Positions 43,654-55,177 of a DNA stretch of 64,000 bases are shown piece after piece. Positions within the stretch are counted from its first letter, which is position 1, and each line of letters starts with the position of its first letter. The position numbers were made by a program, and so were the translations under genes. The stretch is taken from the NCBI GenBank assembly GCA_015179045.1, contig WHUZ01000057.1, forward strand, positions 186,001-250,000, in the 5' to 3' direction. Below the pieces are notes generated by a model, which worked only from the letters and a program-made list of their open reading frames with translations, did not search any database and had not been told where the DNA came from. This DNA comes from Kalaharituber pfeilii. Its lineage: Eukaryota; Ascomycota; Pezizomycetes; Pezizales; Pezizaceae.

Positions 43654-45699
43654 GTGCACTGGGTGAAAAGGGAACGTGAGCAAGTGTTCACGCTTCTCAA
43701 GTCAGCCAGACCTTTCATTGACCTCCTGCCATCTAGAGCGCTTGAGCTTGTGAACTCGTTCGTCATCTGCTTCGACGTTGATCCAGCTGAAGTGCAAACT
43801 TTGAAACAAGAAATCATGGTATCGCCATCCTTGTTGGAGCCCACCTCACCCGATGTAGAACCAGCATGGTTGGATAGTCCGGCACGACGGGGCACCTTTG
43901 ACGTTTTCACATCTTGCGTTCTCACCCTTGTGCTATGTGTCTGGACTGCTGTTCATCCAGATGTTCCCGCTCCAGCACGTCGAGGGTTTTGGCAGTGTTT
44001 TGTGATCCGCTCATGGTGGGTCCTTATCGGTTTATTGGCCCCTGAGTATTTGTTATGGCAGGCGATCAGGCAGTATCTGAAAGCCCGCGGTATCTGCAAA
44101 CAGTTAGCAAGGATTGAAATTTGAAAATATCGCTTCGAAAAGGGACGGTTGGCACACGTCAGAGCCCAGGTACATCGCAGAACTTTCGTTGTATGTCGGA
44201 CATCGAACGTTCACTGTGCATGCTAACACTCACTTACACACGCTAGGCAGAGTTCTGAAGTTGTGTTTCTCCGGCGACAAGATGTCATCTATTCACTTTC
44301 TGACCGAATGGCAGCGCCGGCGCTCATGAGAATACCGGCACTTCCAGCAGTACCAGCAGTCTCAACTGCACCGTTGTTAGGACCTCAAGATCAAGCTAGC
44401 AATCCTTCTCTTTTTGAAAGTTTGGAATTGCAGATATATCCACCAAAACTCACCCTCGCCTTTTTCATCCAGATGGGTGGGATTGCCATAACTCTACCCC
44501 GTGCCGAGTCAGTAGATGGCTATGGTCCTCCTGTCCTTCAATTAAGCCCCGAAACCGTCATGATACTAGTTAAACTTGGACTTATTGCACCGAACTCTGA
44601 TGTGCTCAATGAGGAACACATCAAAGACAAAAGTAAAGCTGATAACCTTGCGAAGCTACTTGTCTGTGGGCAGGCGAGCTGGATTATTGTACAGTGCATT
44701 GGACAAAAGATCACTGGACTGCCAATTACCTTACTTGAGATTAATACCGTGATGCATGTTGTCTGTGCCTTACTGATGTATTTAGTATGGCTGAAGAAAC
44801 CGCAGGAGGCAAATGTGCCAATTGTTCTTAGCGATTCTACTCCTGATGCTGTCCTCTCCCTCTACCTGTCGGCCATGTATGAAGGACATGATACAACACG
44901 CCGCATCCAAAGAGGCTTGTATTGGCTACAAGATACATTTCAACCACCTTGCAAATCAGATGGCACTTGGATGGGTTTGTTTGATTGTGTGATAATCGAG
45001 ACTGGGAATGGCCAAGACCCACTAAGAATCAGGTTTCACGATCTAAGACATCTCACGAAAAAGGATGTGTATGCTCTCTGTAAGATGCACGAGGCTGTAT
45101 TCAAAAACTCGTATTGGGAAAAAATTATCAATCAGTTGGGGCAAGAAGCCCAGTCGGAACTATTTGCTACTCAAGACCTTCAAATTCTGAAACGACATAG
45201 TCTCGATGAGCCGGCCTATCTCAGCAGTCGTCTAGGTGCGATGAGTGGTGGAGATGGCCTCGAAGGTCTGTTGTATGATCCCATTTGCATGCTCTGTATG
45301 TCTGGATTGACCGCATTATATGGTTCAACTCATCTCATACCATGGAATTCACATTTTCCCACTGCATTAGAGCGGTATATATGGCGAGTTTCATGCTGTG
45401 TTATTGCTGGAGGTGTTACAACCTGGTTTGCGCTTGTACTCGTGGTATTAACCTGCACCGCCTGCTGCGGCGAGGCTGAAAATGAGGCTAAAGAAGAGGC
45501 TGAAGAAGCTGAAGAAGAGTCTGAAGAAGAGGCCGCCGGCGCCATCAAAGTTCTGGTTTGGATTGCAAAGTTTGTTGTCTTGCCAATCTATACCCTAGCC
45601 AGGATTTTCATCTTCATCGAGGGGTTCGCAAGTCTCAGAAGCTTGCGGCGCGGAGCGTACGACACTGTGCCCTGGACTGATTTCTGGCCCCATTATTGA
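43654..45699 (+). CDS. Fungal multi-pass membrane protein, uncharacterised family
   Basis: Host gene. The 5' part (about 43654-44121) has FTSCVLTLVLCVWTAVH and SWWVLIGLLAPEYLLWQAI. The 3' part (44251-45699) has LTLAFFIQMGGIAITL, IKDKSKADNLAKLL, GLPITLLEINTVMHVVCALL, two more membrane helices, an acidic Glu-rich loop and LARIFIFIEGFASL. These blocks occur together in a large family of filamentous-fungal membrane proteins of unknown role. An intron 44170-44250 (GTACAT..TGCTAAC..GGCAG) joins in frame. An in-frame TGA at 44122-44124 is unexplained: nonsense mutation or a missed intron (a GTATCT donor lies at 44090). No ATG begins the frame, so either translation starts at 43816 or an upstream exon is missing. 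Confidence 0.7.
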
Positions 45700-46728
45700 T
45701 GAGAGTGACGCGCACTGGACGCGTAGTTCCTCGGTTTTCCTGTTGTTTCCGTTGTTTACTGGCGGTAGAAAGCCTGGGGCAGTAATCTGGGCGCAGGAAG
45801 AATGTGCTTAGTGCGAACTTGTGCTGTTACGATTGATGGTGGGAGAGGTGGACAGACTCAAGGAGGACGCGGAGTTGGTAGGGGGTCATTACGGGTATGG
45901 GATGGTTAGGAGGGGTGTTCGAGTTCTTGTCTTTCATTTACGTAAGGCCTTTCTCACCCATGTCACGATAACTCAATAGTCCAGTAGGGTTGTATACGAA
46001 GATTGACACACACACACATGCACGAAAAAAAAAGAAAAAAAAGAAAAAAAAAAAAAAGAATGTGCTGTTAAATGTCGAGCGACTTCAGTTTGTGGATATG
46101 TCGGCAATGAAAACAAGCATGTACTGTCCACAGATTTTTCTTCTCTTTTACGTTTTCTTTTTCTGAGCTATCTTTCTGTCTTTTCTCATTTTTCGTTCAT
46201 TACTCGCCAAGCCTCTGCTAGGTCATGAGGGCTTGAGGATTGGATGTCAACAGTATGAATGGAGGTCTACACAGCCTTTGGTTTAATTATCTCGCTGCAA
46301 TACACCTACACAATTCTTCTCTAAGAATGGACATATAGAGCTCAAGAGTTGGGCTGTCTGAAGTACTAAAGTGGCTGAGATGTAGTGCCGTCACCGCTGG
46401 GCGGGTGAGGTAACAGGTATCTTTTTAAATACAATATCTATAGTATATCTAATGATCATAACATTCGTATTGGACTGCTATACCCATCAAGGTACGGCGG
46501 GGCGTCAAACAGCGCACCAAAGCGGAGAGGTGTTGGAGGAAGGACAAAGGCCATTGATTAAAGTCCAACCTACATACAGGAGGAAGTTCGAGACCTATTT
46601 ATAATTGAAATCTCGAGTACAAAGAGAATATAGATATTTCCAAATAAGGGATGAAAAAGGAAGGCACGTGTATGTAACGTGATGCTCACATGACATTAGA
46701 AATATCTAGAAGTATCAAGAGTAAAGAA
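45700..46728. other. Intergenic
   Basis: Contains a CA repeat and an impure A-tract (46008-46060) but no tail hairpin. I see no gene. Confidence 0.5.
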
Positions 46729-46732
46729 CGTA

Positions 46733-47369
46733 GATGGGGGGATTTTTTTTTTTTTTTTTTTTATATCATTAATCGCTGGCCGCCCTATGGGCTATGGCGA
46801 TGTGCTATGGATTTATGGAAAAATAGTAGCAAGAATCAGTTCCCCCCCCTTTCCTCCTGACCGACCATAACCGTCTCTAAATGAAAAGGTAACCTCACTC
46901 TCCGAGCATCTCCATCAATCTCATCAGCGGGTCTTCCCCCCCGTCCCCTTCGACCCTCGGTGGTCTCCTCACGTGATCCTCCCCCCCGGGCCACCTCCGC
47001 CGCCATACTCTGCACTGTCCTAACAGATGTCTCGTTGTCTCCTCCTCCTCCCCGCACCACCTGCACTCTGGTCCGTCCCCTTCCCGTAGATGGGGGAGTT
47101 TAGACTAGGGAGCACCTAGCTTTCTAGTGCAGACAGCAGGAATTTCGTCCGGAGGAGCTGAGAGAATAGGGAGACATGGAAGCGGACGGCGGAGAATGGG
47201 ATGAGCTAGAGAGGTTCTTTTCTGGAATCAAGTTGTAGCTGCGGGGGGAGGAGAGGGGGAGGTGACCGTCATGTAGATAGAAATTTTTTGTTTAGCCTGT
47301 CGAAGGGACCCTGCCATGGCTTAGCGCTCCAAGCGGGGTAACGTGATTTAAAAAAAAAAAAAAAAAAGA
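46733..47369 (+). mobile_element. Second-family LINE-like fragment with nested LINE tail
   Basis: Ends GACCCTGCCATGGCTTAGCG..CGGGGTAACGTGATTT and an A-tail. The bases before the hairpin (GTAGATAGAAATTT..TTGTTTAGCCTGTC) match the copy at 63704-63960. A possible short duplication AGAACGTA borders it (46725-46732 and about 47370). It was split near its 5' end by the insertion 46741-47085. Confidence 0.55.
46741..47085 (-). mobile_element. 5'-truncated LINE tail (345 bp)
   Basis: T-tract, hairpin (ATTAATCGCTGGCCGCCC..GGGCTATGGCGAT), 3' UTR and the CCHC end of ORF2 (residues ..ECRVW-type motif). CGTAGATGGGGG at 46729-46740 and 47086-47097. Confidence 0.85.
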
Positions 47370-47464
47370 ACGTATTCATAGAGACAGAAACATCCAGAAT
47401 AGATGATGATGACAAATCAATACATGACGTATGAGACAACTAGAAAGTAGTAGAACACTGCAGA

Positions 47465-47521
47465 TTTTTTTTTTTTTTTTATTTTATATCAATACTCGCA
47501 TACCGCCCTATGGGCTATGGC
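47465..47521 (-). mobile_element. Hairpin-only retroposed tail (57 bp)
   Basis: T-tract, ATATCAATACTCGCATACCG, GGGCTATGGC. Duplication GAACAYTGCAGA with one difference (47453-47464 and 47522-47533). Confidence 0.85.
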
Positions 47522-47533
47522 GAACATTGCAGA

Positions 47534-48490
47534 ATGATATAGAAGAAGTAGACACAACAGAACGTGGTGGAAAGACTGAACGTTTCACTATCCCATTTTC
47601 ACCAAGAGGTGGGACAGCAGGGACTGTAGACAACAATGTGGTGGCTAGCGCTAAGCCAACGGACCGACCGCTGGCATGTTGGCGGTCCGCGAGATCTGTG
47701 GTGATGTCCGGTCGGGCCTGACGGTGACAGGTCGCTCGCATCGAGTTGGCTTACACAGTCGCATGTCGGTTGGGGCAATCACTTGAGTTCGAGTATACGA
47801 GATGTGCGGTCTACTCTCCATACTTGCAGACTTAACAATTAGCTATTGCGGTCCACTGGTTTTTGTATGCCACTTCGCGTTATCTATTTTCCATATATGT
47901 GTGGCTCTAGAAACCGTGTCCTTATACATGACATATCCTTGTACTAGATAGATTAAGAAAGCAATTCAGTCTTGTCGTATCCTGCGTTATCCCTCTATTT
48001 TTACAACAGGCGCCGGCAAGATGGGTTCAAGGCCACTGAAAGGCTGGGAATACAGGGCCAGGAGCTGGGAGGGCTCACCTAATGACTGACAGGATGGGCC
48101 CCTGGAAAGGTTGCTGAACAAGGTGGGAAAGTTGGCTAGGGTGAAATGAAGACTGTGCAGGGAGGCAAAGGGGACCGCAGCCCACTGGATGGAAGGATGC
48201 TGTGTTGGTCAAGAGCAAAATTCCGCGTGGGGGGAACTGAATACTTTATGTACCCGCAGTCGAAGGCAGAGGTGGGCAGAAGTGTGGAAGTGGTGCAGAA
48301 ACCCTGTGCATCGTGTGTGAGCCGCTGGCAAGGTGGTTGGAGAAGGAGACCAGAGGTTGGAGCGTAGGTGTATATAGATAAGAATGTACATTACCGGGCA
48401 TGTGCGTAGAGCTAAGGACTGCCCTGCTTATAAGTACGTACTTACCTTGCAATCATCTCATCCCAATCCAGTACAGCATTTGGCAGTAAT
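47534..48490. other. Unassigned unique sequence
   Basis: An open frame resumes after the retroposed tail (NDIEEVDTTERGGKTERFTI.., to 47721), as if the tail had landed in a gene, but I recognise no domain. The rest shows no repeat match. Confidence 0.35.
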
Positions 48491-48497
48491 AGCCTTT

Positions 48498-49030
48498 TTT
48501 ATTTATTTATTTATTTTTTTAATAACATTACTCGTGTGCCGCCCTATGGGCTATGGCGAGGTCTAGTTACATCAAAACAAAGTACAAGTACGAAAAAATA
48601 GAAGTAAATCCATCGCACGTCCGTCCCCGGGACTAACCCCTCGCCCATTCCAAGATTTCCATCACTCCCCGGAGGTGAGGTCGTCTCCTTCGTCTTGGTC
48701 ATTCAAGGGTCTGCACAATCCGTCCTCGCCCCTTGGGCATCTCTGCTTCCAGACTCTGCATTGGGACAGTATGTGTTGGGTCGTTTCTTCGGCCTCGCCA
48801 CACCACTGGCATTCCGGGCTGTCGGCTGTGCCGACCTTGACTTTCCAGTGCTGGAGGCCCTTGCCCCCAAGGATGCTGGCTAGCATTACGACCCTATTGC
48901 CTAATCTGCGTAGTGGCCTATACAATGTGTTTAGTCTGTTCCTTTCGGCCGCTCTCCTTGCTTTGGCCTCTTGTTTCATCCCATCTTCCGTGACAATCTC
49001 ATTTTGGTATGGTAACTGTCACCGAAGGGC
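48498..49030 (-). mobile_element. 5'-truncated LINE fragment
   Basis: T-tract with ATTT interruptions, hairpin (ATTACTCGTGTGCCGCCC..GGGCTATGGCGAG), then ORF2 C-terminus (48662-48979) with ASILGGKGLQHWK and CQWCGEAEETTQHILSQC. No target duplication identified. Confidence 0.75.
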
Positions 49031-49495
49031 TTAATCATTAGAGACCTGTAGAAGGATCGTTCCGAATGACCATGCAGGACGATGGCCGCCATGCCTCTGA
49101 GCAGTATGAAGTACCATCAGCCGCAGCAGTCGGAGCTGGCACCCAACAGCAAGGGACAAATGGCAACATGCTAGTGGCAATATCTTCAACACCAGCAGGC
49201 CCAAGTACTCTCAATCAATCTCAAAAAGCACCTGTTATCGAGGGAGCCGGCATCTCAAATCCTCAAGCTCCATTCTCAACGCTCGAGAAGCACCTATCCA
49301 CACTGACTCATAGTGCAATCAAGAGGAACTAGGGAAGGAGTTCGGACAGGGGCAGCTGAGGAAGAGAAGGAATGGGAGGAGGACGACAGCGCAGATAATA
49401 TAGCGCCCATGTTATGGTGAAGAACGAAGAGATAACGTGCACTTATCCAAGGTAGGACCTGACAAGGGTTTTCTTGAATTCTTGACGGTATGGTC
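49031..49495. other. Non-coding, nothing recognised
   Basis: A frame at 49066-49332 is Ser/Ala/Gln-rich without a recognisable domain and without homologues in the window. I do not call it a gene. Confidence 0.4.
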
Positions 49496-49673
49496 GGCGA
49501 ATATACAGGTGGAGATACGTTAGGTAGCCATGTACTGCGGCTTTGCCCGCTCTTCTCGTCAATATTCTGTGAATTAGATGCTGCTTTTCCTATATAAATG
49601 TCCATGTTAGGAGCATTCTCCAACAGTTTTTCGCATTCAACCTCGTTACAAGTGTCGTTTTCCTCGCACAGGA

Positions 49674-49739
49674 AGTCATACCTCGCCATAGCCTATCAGG
49701 TAGCACGCGAGTAATGATAAAAAAACAAAAAAAACAAAA
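49674..49739 (+). mobile_element. Hairpin tail insertion (about 66 bp)
   Basis: ATACCTCGCCATAGCCTATC..GCACGCGAGTAATGAT then an A-tail with C interruptions. ACAGGA borders both sides. The duplicated segment near 54185 lacks it, giving a paralogous empty site. Confidence 0.7.
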
Positions 49740-50369
49740 ACAGGATATAATATCACCTCGAGCGCAGGAATACAAAATGTAAAATTCATTCCCATCGAAA
49801 GTGCGTATCACTGCCGTAAAAATCATCTTCAGCAGAGCAAGATCTGGGTAAATCGTAATGGGTGATTCCTGCCGGTCGTACTGGGTTTTGTTGTGACGAA
49901 GCATGTGTTGCAGTGTCGGTTAATCCCTAGGTAGGGAGATGATTGTTCTTGCTCCTAGTCTGGTCACATCCTTTATCTAAGTTTGGAAACGTTCTATCTA
50001 GCAGTCATTCCAGTCAATAAGGTTCTTGGCGGCGTCAATCACCCCTATCTTCCTTGCCGGCGACGCCACATATTCATTGTTTTTCGAGGAGTTAATTACC
50101 ATACATAATAGCCAACGCCATGGACATCTGTGGTCGACTCAGTTCCAGGACCTGCCAGAACGACGGTAAGCAAAACTTCGAGGAATTCCGTCAACTTTTA
50201 TTTTACCATCATTGCTCGTATACCCTACGACGAGATTGATTACGAAGGAGATAAAAGGGAAAGTATTTTTGACTTCAGCGATTGCTAACTACAGATTGAG
50301 TTAAAATGACTTGGTTTGTGTTATACTCATGCTACTTGTTTGTACTAGGCTGAAGCCTGTTAATCACAC

Positions 50370-51513
50370 TCAGACAAGCTCCAATTTCCCTGAGTTCCCC
50401 TCCATGTCACACTTGCCGCAGTGCAAATAATATACATTGTCATACCTCCACCATGTGGAGCGATCAGTATTCCGCCCGCCGACTGGTCCCGAAAATGCAT
50501 ATACCTTGTTGCACGGTGGGCACGTGTATTCATAATGCGTACTGGTTCCACTTATTCTTTTCTCAGCCACAGTTTTATCAACAAGGTCACCGATGTCACC
50601 ACATTTGGGACATTTGATCCTCATTGCGCCGCTATACGAACAGGACTGACATCGGCCACTCAGAGTGGGTGGACCGGCTGCAGCAACCCAAGGAGGAACG
50701 GCCACAGCACTTGAGCTGACAACGAGGGCGATAGCGAAGTCATTAGAACTGGAAAGCAGGTTTATGAATTCACAACTAGTACGGAGTGAGTCAAGCGCCC
50801 AAACTGAGTATTGTGTAAAATATCGCAAGAGACGATCTGACGGCAATCCAGATATAGGAGGACTCGAGGTCGTAGAAGCTCCTGCAGTACTGGAACCAGA
50901 CCAGTCGACAGTGGAGAATCGAAGGTTTTCGCAAGCATATGCTATAGCCGAGATCACCGAAGTGATGTCTTCCTGTGAAGTTACCATACCGCACTCCATA
51001 AGCACGGTGGTGATCTTGCAGTAGGTCAGGTCCATAAGGCCAGCAACGTTGAAGCGGTCTCCGAAGGCATAAAGCTTTGTGTGGTACAGGAGTGAGGAAG
51101 GGGATTTGGGGTTGTGGCTACTTGCAAGGAGCTTATTCAGCGGCTGAATTAATATGGGAACCGACTGTGGTAGATTATTTGCATTGTGTGACTCACGTCC
51201 TATATTCCGTCTTGTATGCCCAAAGTAAAAATGCTTTGAGGGTCTCTTCTTCCACATCACTCAGTTCTAGGATGCCCTCTTGCCCCTCACGCATCTCATT
51301 GTTAACATGTTTGTGGAGTTCAGGAGAGAGTGATGCCAGCAGGGACTTGTGAATGAAGAACTCCGCCAGTGGTATCGGCTTCGATTCAGCTTTCAATGTC
51401 ACACTTTCATCCATGTCCCGAGGTTGGACGACTTTGGTCTCTGTCTTGCAATCCGATTTCAGAGTAATTCTTAAAATCGGGGAGTAAAGCAAATTGGGAT
51501 CGAATTCGTCCAT
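50370..51513 (-). CDS. BTB / zinc-ribbon protein, subfamily B (B1)
   Basis: Model complement(join(50370..51117,51197..51513)), 354 aa. Starts MDEFDPNLLYSPILRITLK. BTB core FFIHKSLLASLSPELHKHV (about residues 50-105) ends WAYKTEYRT, where a phase-2 intron (GTGAGT..GTAG, 79 bp) interrupts. Then LLYHTKLYAFGDRFNVAGL, a Ser/Thr-rich stretch, LPSDRLLRYFTQYSVWALDS and a Cys block: CQSCSYSG..CPKC, YEYTCPPCNK, YYLHCGKCDMEG. An upstream in-frame extension to 51552 exists, but the paralogue starts at the aligned Met. Probably zinc-binding and dimeric; the biological role is unknown. Intact frame. Confidence 0.8.
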
Positions 51514-51686
51514 GGTTCTTTTTTGAAAACCATTGATTGTGAGCTTTCGCATTATTCTACGTGTGCAAATGCTAGAAAAGATTTCAATATTCCTTACATC
51601 GTCGTAATTTAGGTGAACCCAGGATAGCGTGATTGCTGGATGTGGTTCTCAGTTATCTTTGCGTCTGAGCTGCCGCTGCGTGCGAA

Positions 51687-51692
51687 CTTATA
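51687..51692 (-). promoter_or_regulatory. TATA box of BTB gene B1
   Basis: TATAAG on the minus strand, 174 bp before the ATG. The equivalent site lies 171-176 bp (B2) and 181-186 bp (B3, from the lost start) before its paralogues, within otherwise diverged flanks, which supports function. Confidence 0.6.
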
Positions 51693-51917
51693 ATTATGTG
51701 ACAGGCGATTTTTGTTGATCTCTTTCTCGGTTGTTATCTCGTCAGTCATGAAGTGGCTTGGATGGCCTGACATCGCGAGCGGAGGTTTCTTACAGTTTGT
51801 CTTTGTCTTGGCGGCCATACTTATAATTAGTAATCGCAATGCAGAAAACCAGCTTGAGTATAGTACCAAATTTATGCAGGTTGTGGTAATCATTTCAATT
51901 TAGTAACAAGTCGTAGT

Positions 51918-52553
51918 GGATGACTTCCCGTCGGCCCAGACGACGAGACCCAGACCCCGCCTCCAGATTCCGTCTCAGACCCGATTCCCGTCGCAACCAC
52001 AAAATTCAAGTTTCGTGAACGTCCAGATTCCCAGATCTCAGATTTGTCAGCGAACAACTTCGCGCTTCACTTAGTCATATCGCGATACCAAAAATTTACT
52101 TTTAAAGAGTAACTTTGAATGCTACATTTTGCAATCCTTTGACTCTGTCTAGTTATACTAGATTCGCAGTAAAGCTCCTCAGGTAAGGTAAAACTGCTTT
52201 CGTTGTTGTCGCGTAAGCTGAAAAGTGTAATGCGCGTAAACAAAGAAATGAAGAAAGCTTTATGCTCAATTTCTGCATAAGTTGAGGCGTTGCAGTAGAA
52301 ATCAATTTGCGATATGCAGAAATTTTGGTGTTGGCAGCATTTATTTTCATTTATGCTATGTTACCTAACCCCGTTTTTACTAGTCACTTGATTTGGAACG
52401 CGTTTCCAAAAATTCTGGGTCTGGCGGAGGGGGGGGGGGGGGGGGGTGGGTCCGCCAGAATCTAAAATTTGGAAGGGGGTTAAAAAATTTTTCTGGTAGA
52501 TCGAGCGCTGATAAGGTCTGGGTCTAGTCGTCTGGGCCGACAGGAAGTCATCC
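51918..52553. mobile_element. GGATGACTTCCCG TIR element, copy 2 (636 bp)
   Basis: Inverted ends GGATGACTTCCCGTCGGCCC / GGGCCGACAGGAAGTCATCC continue to about 36 bp. AGT borders both sides (51915-51917 and 52554-52556), possibly a 3-bp duplication. The interior is non-coding and includes a run of about 17 G near 52430-52446. The same family as 33139-34757. Confidence 0.8.
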
Positions 52554-52684
52554 AGTCATCTATTGTAGGACAAACAGCTCTAAGAACAATGCTCCATAGT
52601 TGCTATAATATCTGGGGTGCAATAACTCGATATGAAAGTATCTTGATAAAACTACTTATATCGCAACGACTTAATATTTTTTTT

Positions 52685-53420
52685 AATATCTTTACTCATG
52701 AGCCACCCTTCGGGCTATGGTGAGGTTTTACGTACATATAAGATAATACAGGAAGGATGAGAGAATATGAGAGAATGGAAATCAAGGAAATAATGTTATT
52801 AATGTCTCCATTGTAACTCCTCCGCCGTCTCTTCTATGATACCCATCAGTTTAAGGACGGGATCAGTGTCTGATTTTGGAGAATTCTCGATGTCTCTCTT
52901 GCTCCTGAGCCATATCTTCCCTTTCAATCTTCTACATTCGTCCAAGAGGTATGCCATGGTTTCCTTCTGTTCTCCACACCATCAGCACTCCGGGCTGTCA
53001 GCTTTCCCTATCCTGTATTTCCACGCCTTGAGGCCTTAGCCCCCCCAGTAATCTGGCCAGTATTCTCACGTGTCATCCCAGTCTTGATAAGGGTCTGTAT
53101 GTCAGGTTGAGTCGGTTTCTCTCCCCTGCTCTTCATGCTTTCCCTTCTTGAACTATTCCGAGTTCCGTGACCAGCTCGTCCTGGTACTATATATAGGTAG
53201 CTATTTTGGCCACCCTATTAGCTGCATCGTTGCCATTGATTTCTTTATGGCTTTTGACCCATAGGATTGCTGTATCTCGGTTGCCGCGTTTGTCTCTCTC
53301 TTCCCAGGCTTTTCTGAGGGCGTGCTTTGCCCCGTCTGGTGTGGGGAGGCCCTGGCCGATCCTTTCTTTCTATCCTGATCATTGCTGAGCGCGAGTCTCA
53401 TATTATGAAATAACTGAATA
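52685..53420 (-). mobile_element. Old degenerate LINE fragment
   Basis: T-tract, hairpin (ACTCATGAGCCACCC-TTC-GGGCTATGGTGAG), then ORF2 C-terminal sequence with several frame breaks. The outer stem has changed from CTCG/CGAG to CTCA/TGAG, which keeps pairing. Confidence 0.7.
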
Positions 53421-53429
53421 GCTAACATA

Positions 53430-53905
53430 CTTATTAAGAGTAAGAATTTGAGATTATAATATTCTTTTTATATTACTATCAGATTAAGATATAGTAAGGT
53501 TATATCATAGTATATTAGTATTATTAATCAGTCTTATAAGTATATACTTCGGTATAGATTCTCTACTCTTAGTGTAATAGCTTTAATTTGAGTAGTATAT
53601 ATTTTTAATAGTTATTATTCTAGAAGTAAATAAGTATTACTTATTACTAGTATTATTAATTACTATAATTCCTTACTACTATTAAAGTTAGTTATTATTC
53701 TTATAAGATATAATAATAGTAGACCTCTATAATAATATTTTTTTTATTACTATTTCTATTAGTTACTATATACTATAGTTACTGGTTTCTATAGTTACTG
53801 GTTACTATAGATATTATTTACTATAGATATTATTTAGTACAATTACTATTTATTACAGTTATTATCCTCTATAGTTATAAATATAGATCTATACATATTG
53901 TACGC
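53430..53905. repeat. Extremely AT-rich block
   Basis: Made of short degenerate units such as TTACTATAGTTACTGG and ATAGATATTATTTA, with C and G mostly confined to a few dinucleotides. It could be a mutated (RIP-like) repeat or a low-complexity satellite. No gene. Confidence 0.6.
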
Positions 53906-54338
53906 AAGAGCAGACAATAGTGATATTAAATATACAACCCCGCTTGCAGCTGTTCGCCATGGCAGGGCAATTAATAACCGTAATAGATGTACCTTCGACG
54001 CTGATTTATGCTGCGGTTAAGTAGCCATGCACTGCTGCTTTCCCCCGTTCTTATCGTCAACATTCTATGAATTAGATCCTGCTTTTCCTGTATAAATGTC
54101 TATGTTCAGGGGCATTTTGCAACAGCACGTCATGGCCATTCAACTCTTTTATAGTTCTCACACTTCCGTTGCACAAAATATCAGACTGCCTCCTGAGCAT
54201 AGGAATGAAAATTTGAAATTCATTCACGTGTAGTATGCGTCTCATCACCGTATTGTAATTTTTTCCTAAATAGAACTAGATCTGGGTAAATCGTAATGGT
54301 CGATTCATAGGGGTCATACTAGGTATCCTTGTGAGGAA

Positions 54339-54408
54339 GCCCTGCCATGGCGAACAGCTGCAAGTGGGGTTACGTGAAATAATAATAATAATAATAAAAT
54401 AAAAAAAG
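54339..54408 (+). mobile_element. Second-family hairpin tail insertion (70 bp)
   Basis: GCCCTGCCATGGCGAACAGC..GTGGGGTTACGTGAAAT then (AAT)n and an A-tail. TCCTTGTGAGGAA at 54326-54338 and 54409-54421. The paralogous segment (about 49885-49905) is uninterrupted. Confidence 0.9.
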
Positions 54409-54421
54409 TCCTTGTGAGGAA

Positions 54422-55177
54422 CCATGTGTTCTACAGTGCCTCGTCAACTGACTGAAAATTTCGCCTTATATAACTATGCTCCCATTAGTCCTAAGTTGTT
54501 CAGTAATTTAGCTTGTGCCGAATGAGGTCGACTACCAGTTCCACGAGCTATGCCAGTTGCACAAGCGTACATATATCCAAGCTCGCAGCGGCACCTTGAA
54601 CACAAGCCTCTCAGCTAGAGTAACGCTACGATGACAACTCTGAAGCAGAAAATACTAAAATAGCAGAAAAAAATAGGTACAATGTATACGATTCCACGAA
54701 TAATAGATAAATACCACTGCTGCACACTGTCAATCTAGGGTGTGGTGATCATGGGTACAACGCCAAATACTTTACAGCAAAAAAATTTCATCCATGTTCA
54801 TTTGCCCTGGGCTGGTCGCGTACTTGATCTGAGTTCGGAAACATTACTTCAGAAGACTATTTACTACAGATTCCAATCGTTAAGGTTCTTGACAGCGTCA
54901 ATCACCCCTATCTTCCTTACCGGTGACTCCACAGATACATTGTTTTCGAGGAGCTCGTTACTATTAATGGCCAACGCCATGATTACAATGGTTCGCACAG
55001 TCCTCGCTGCAACTAGAACTATAGTACTGTTGGAAGGTTCCAAGGAATCCCCTCGGCTTTGTGTTCTTCGGTAGCTTGGGCATTGAATGGAGACAGATTT
55101 TTTTTGGTAAACTTGATTAAATTTGTGTTATCAATCCTCATACTACTGTTCTGCCGCTAATAATTAAGCCGTTTCCT
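54422..55177. other. 3' flank of BTB gene B2
   Basis: Includes a 110-bp block matching 50020-50130 and otherwise nothing recognised. A frame at 54742-55074 spans this block and has no known domain. Confidence 0.4.

Larger units (their letters stand above)
49496..51700. repeat. Segmental duplication, copy 1 (contains BTB gene B1)
   Basis: Shares with 54000-56640 the blocks TTTTCCTATATAAATGTC(C/T)ATG, GCGTCAATCACCCCTATCTTCC, the whole BTB gene and its promoter. The two copies differ by separate retroposon insertions (49674-49739 here, 54339-54408 there), each absent from the other copy. Confidence 0.8.

Noticed and set aside
45480..45540. Acidic stretch as a separate low-complexity repeat
   Set aside because: It is an in-frame Glu-rich loop between two predicted membrane helices of the host membrane protein.
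54742..55074. 110-aa plus-strand ORF in the BTB 3' flank
   Set aside because: The matching part of the duplicated segment (50020-50130) has frame-breaking differences, so it is not under coding constraint.
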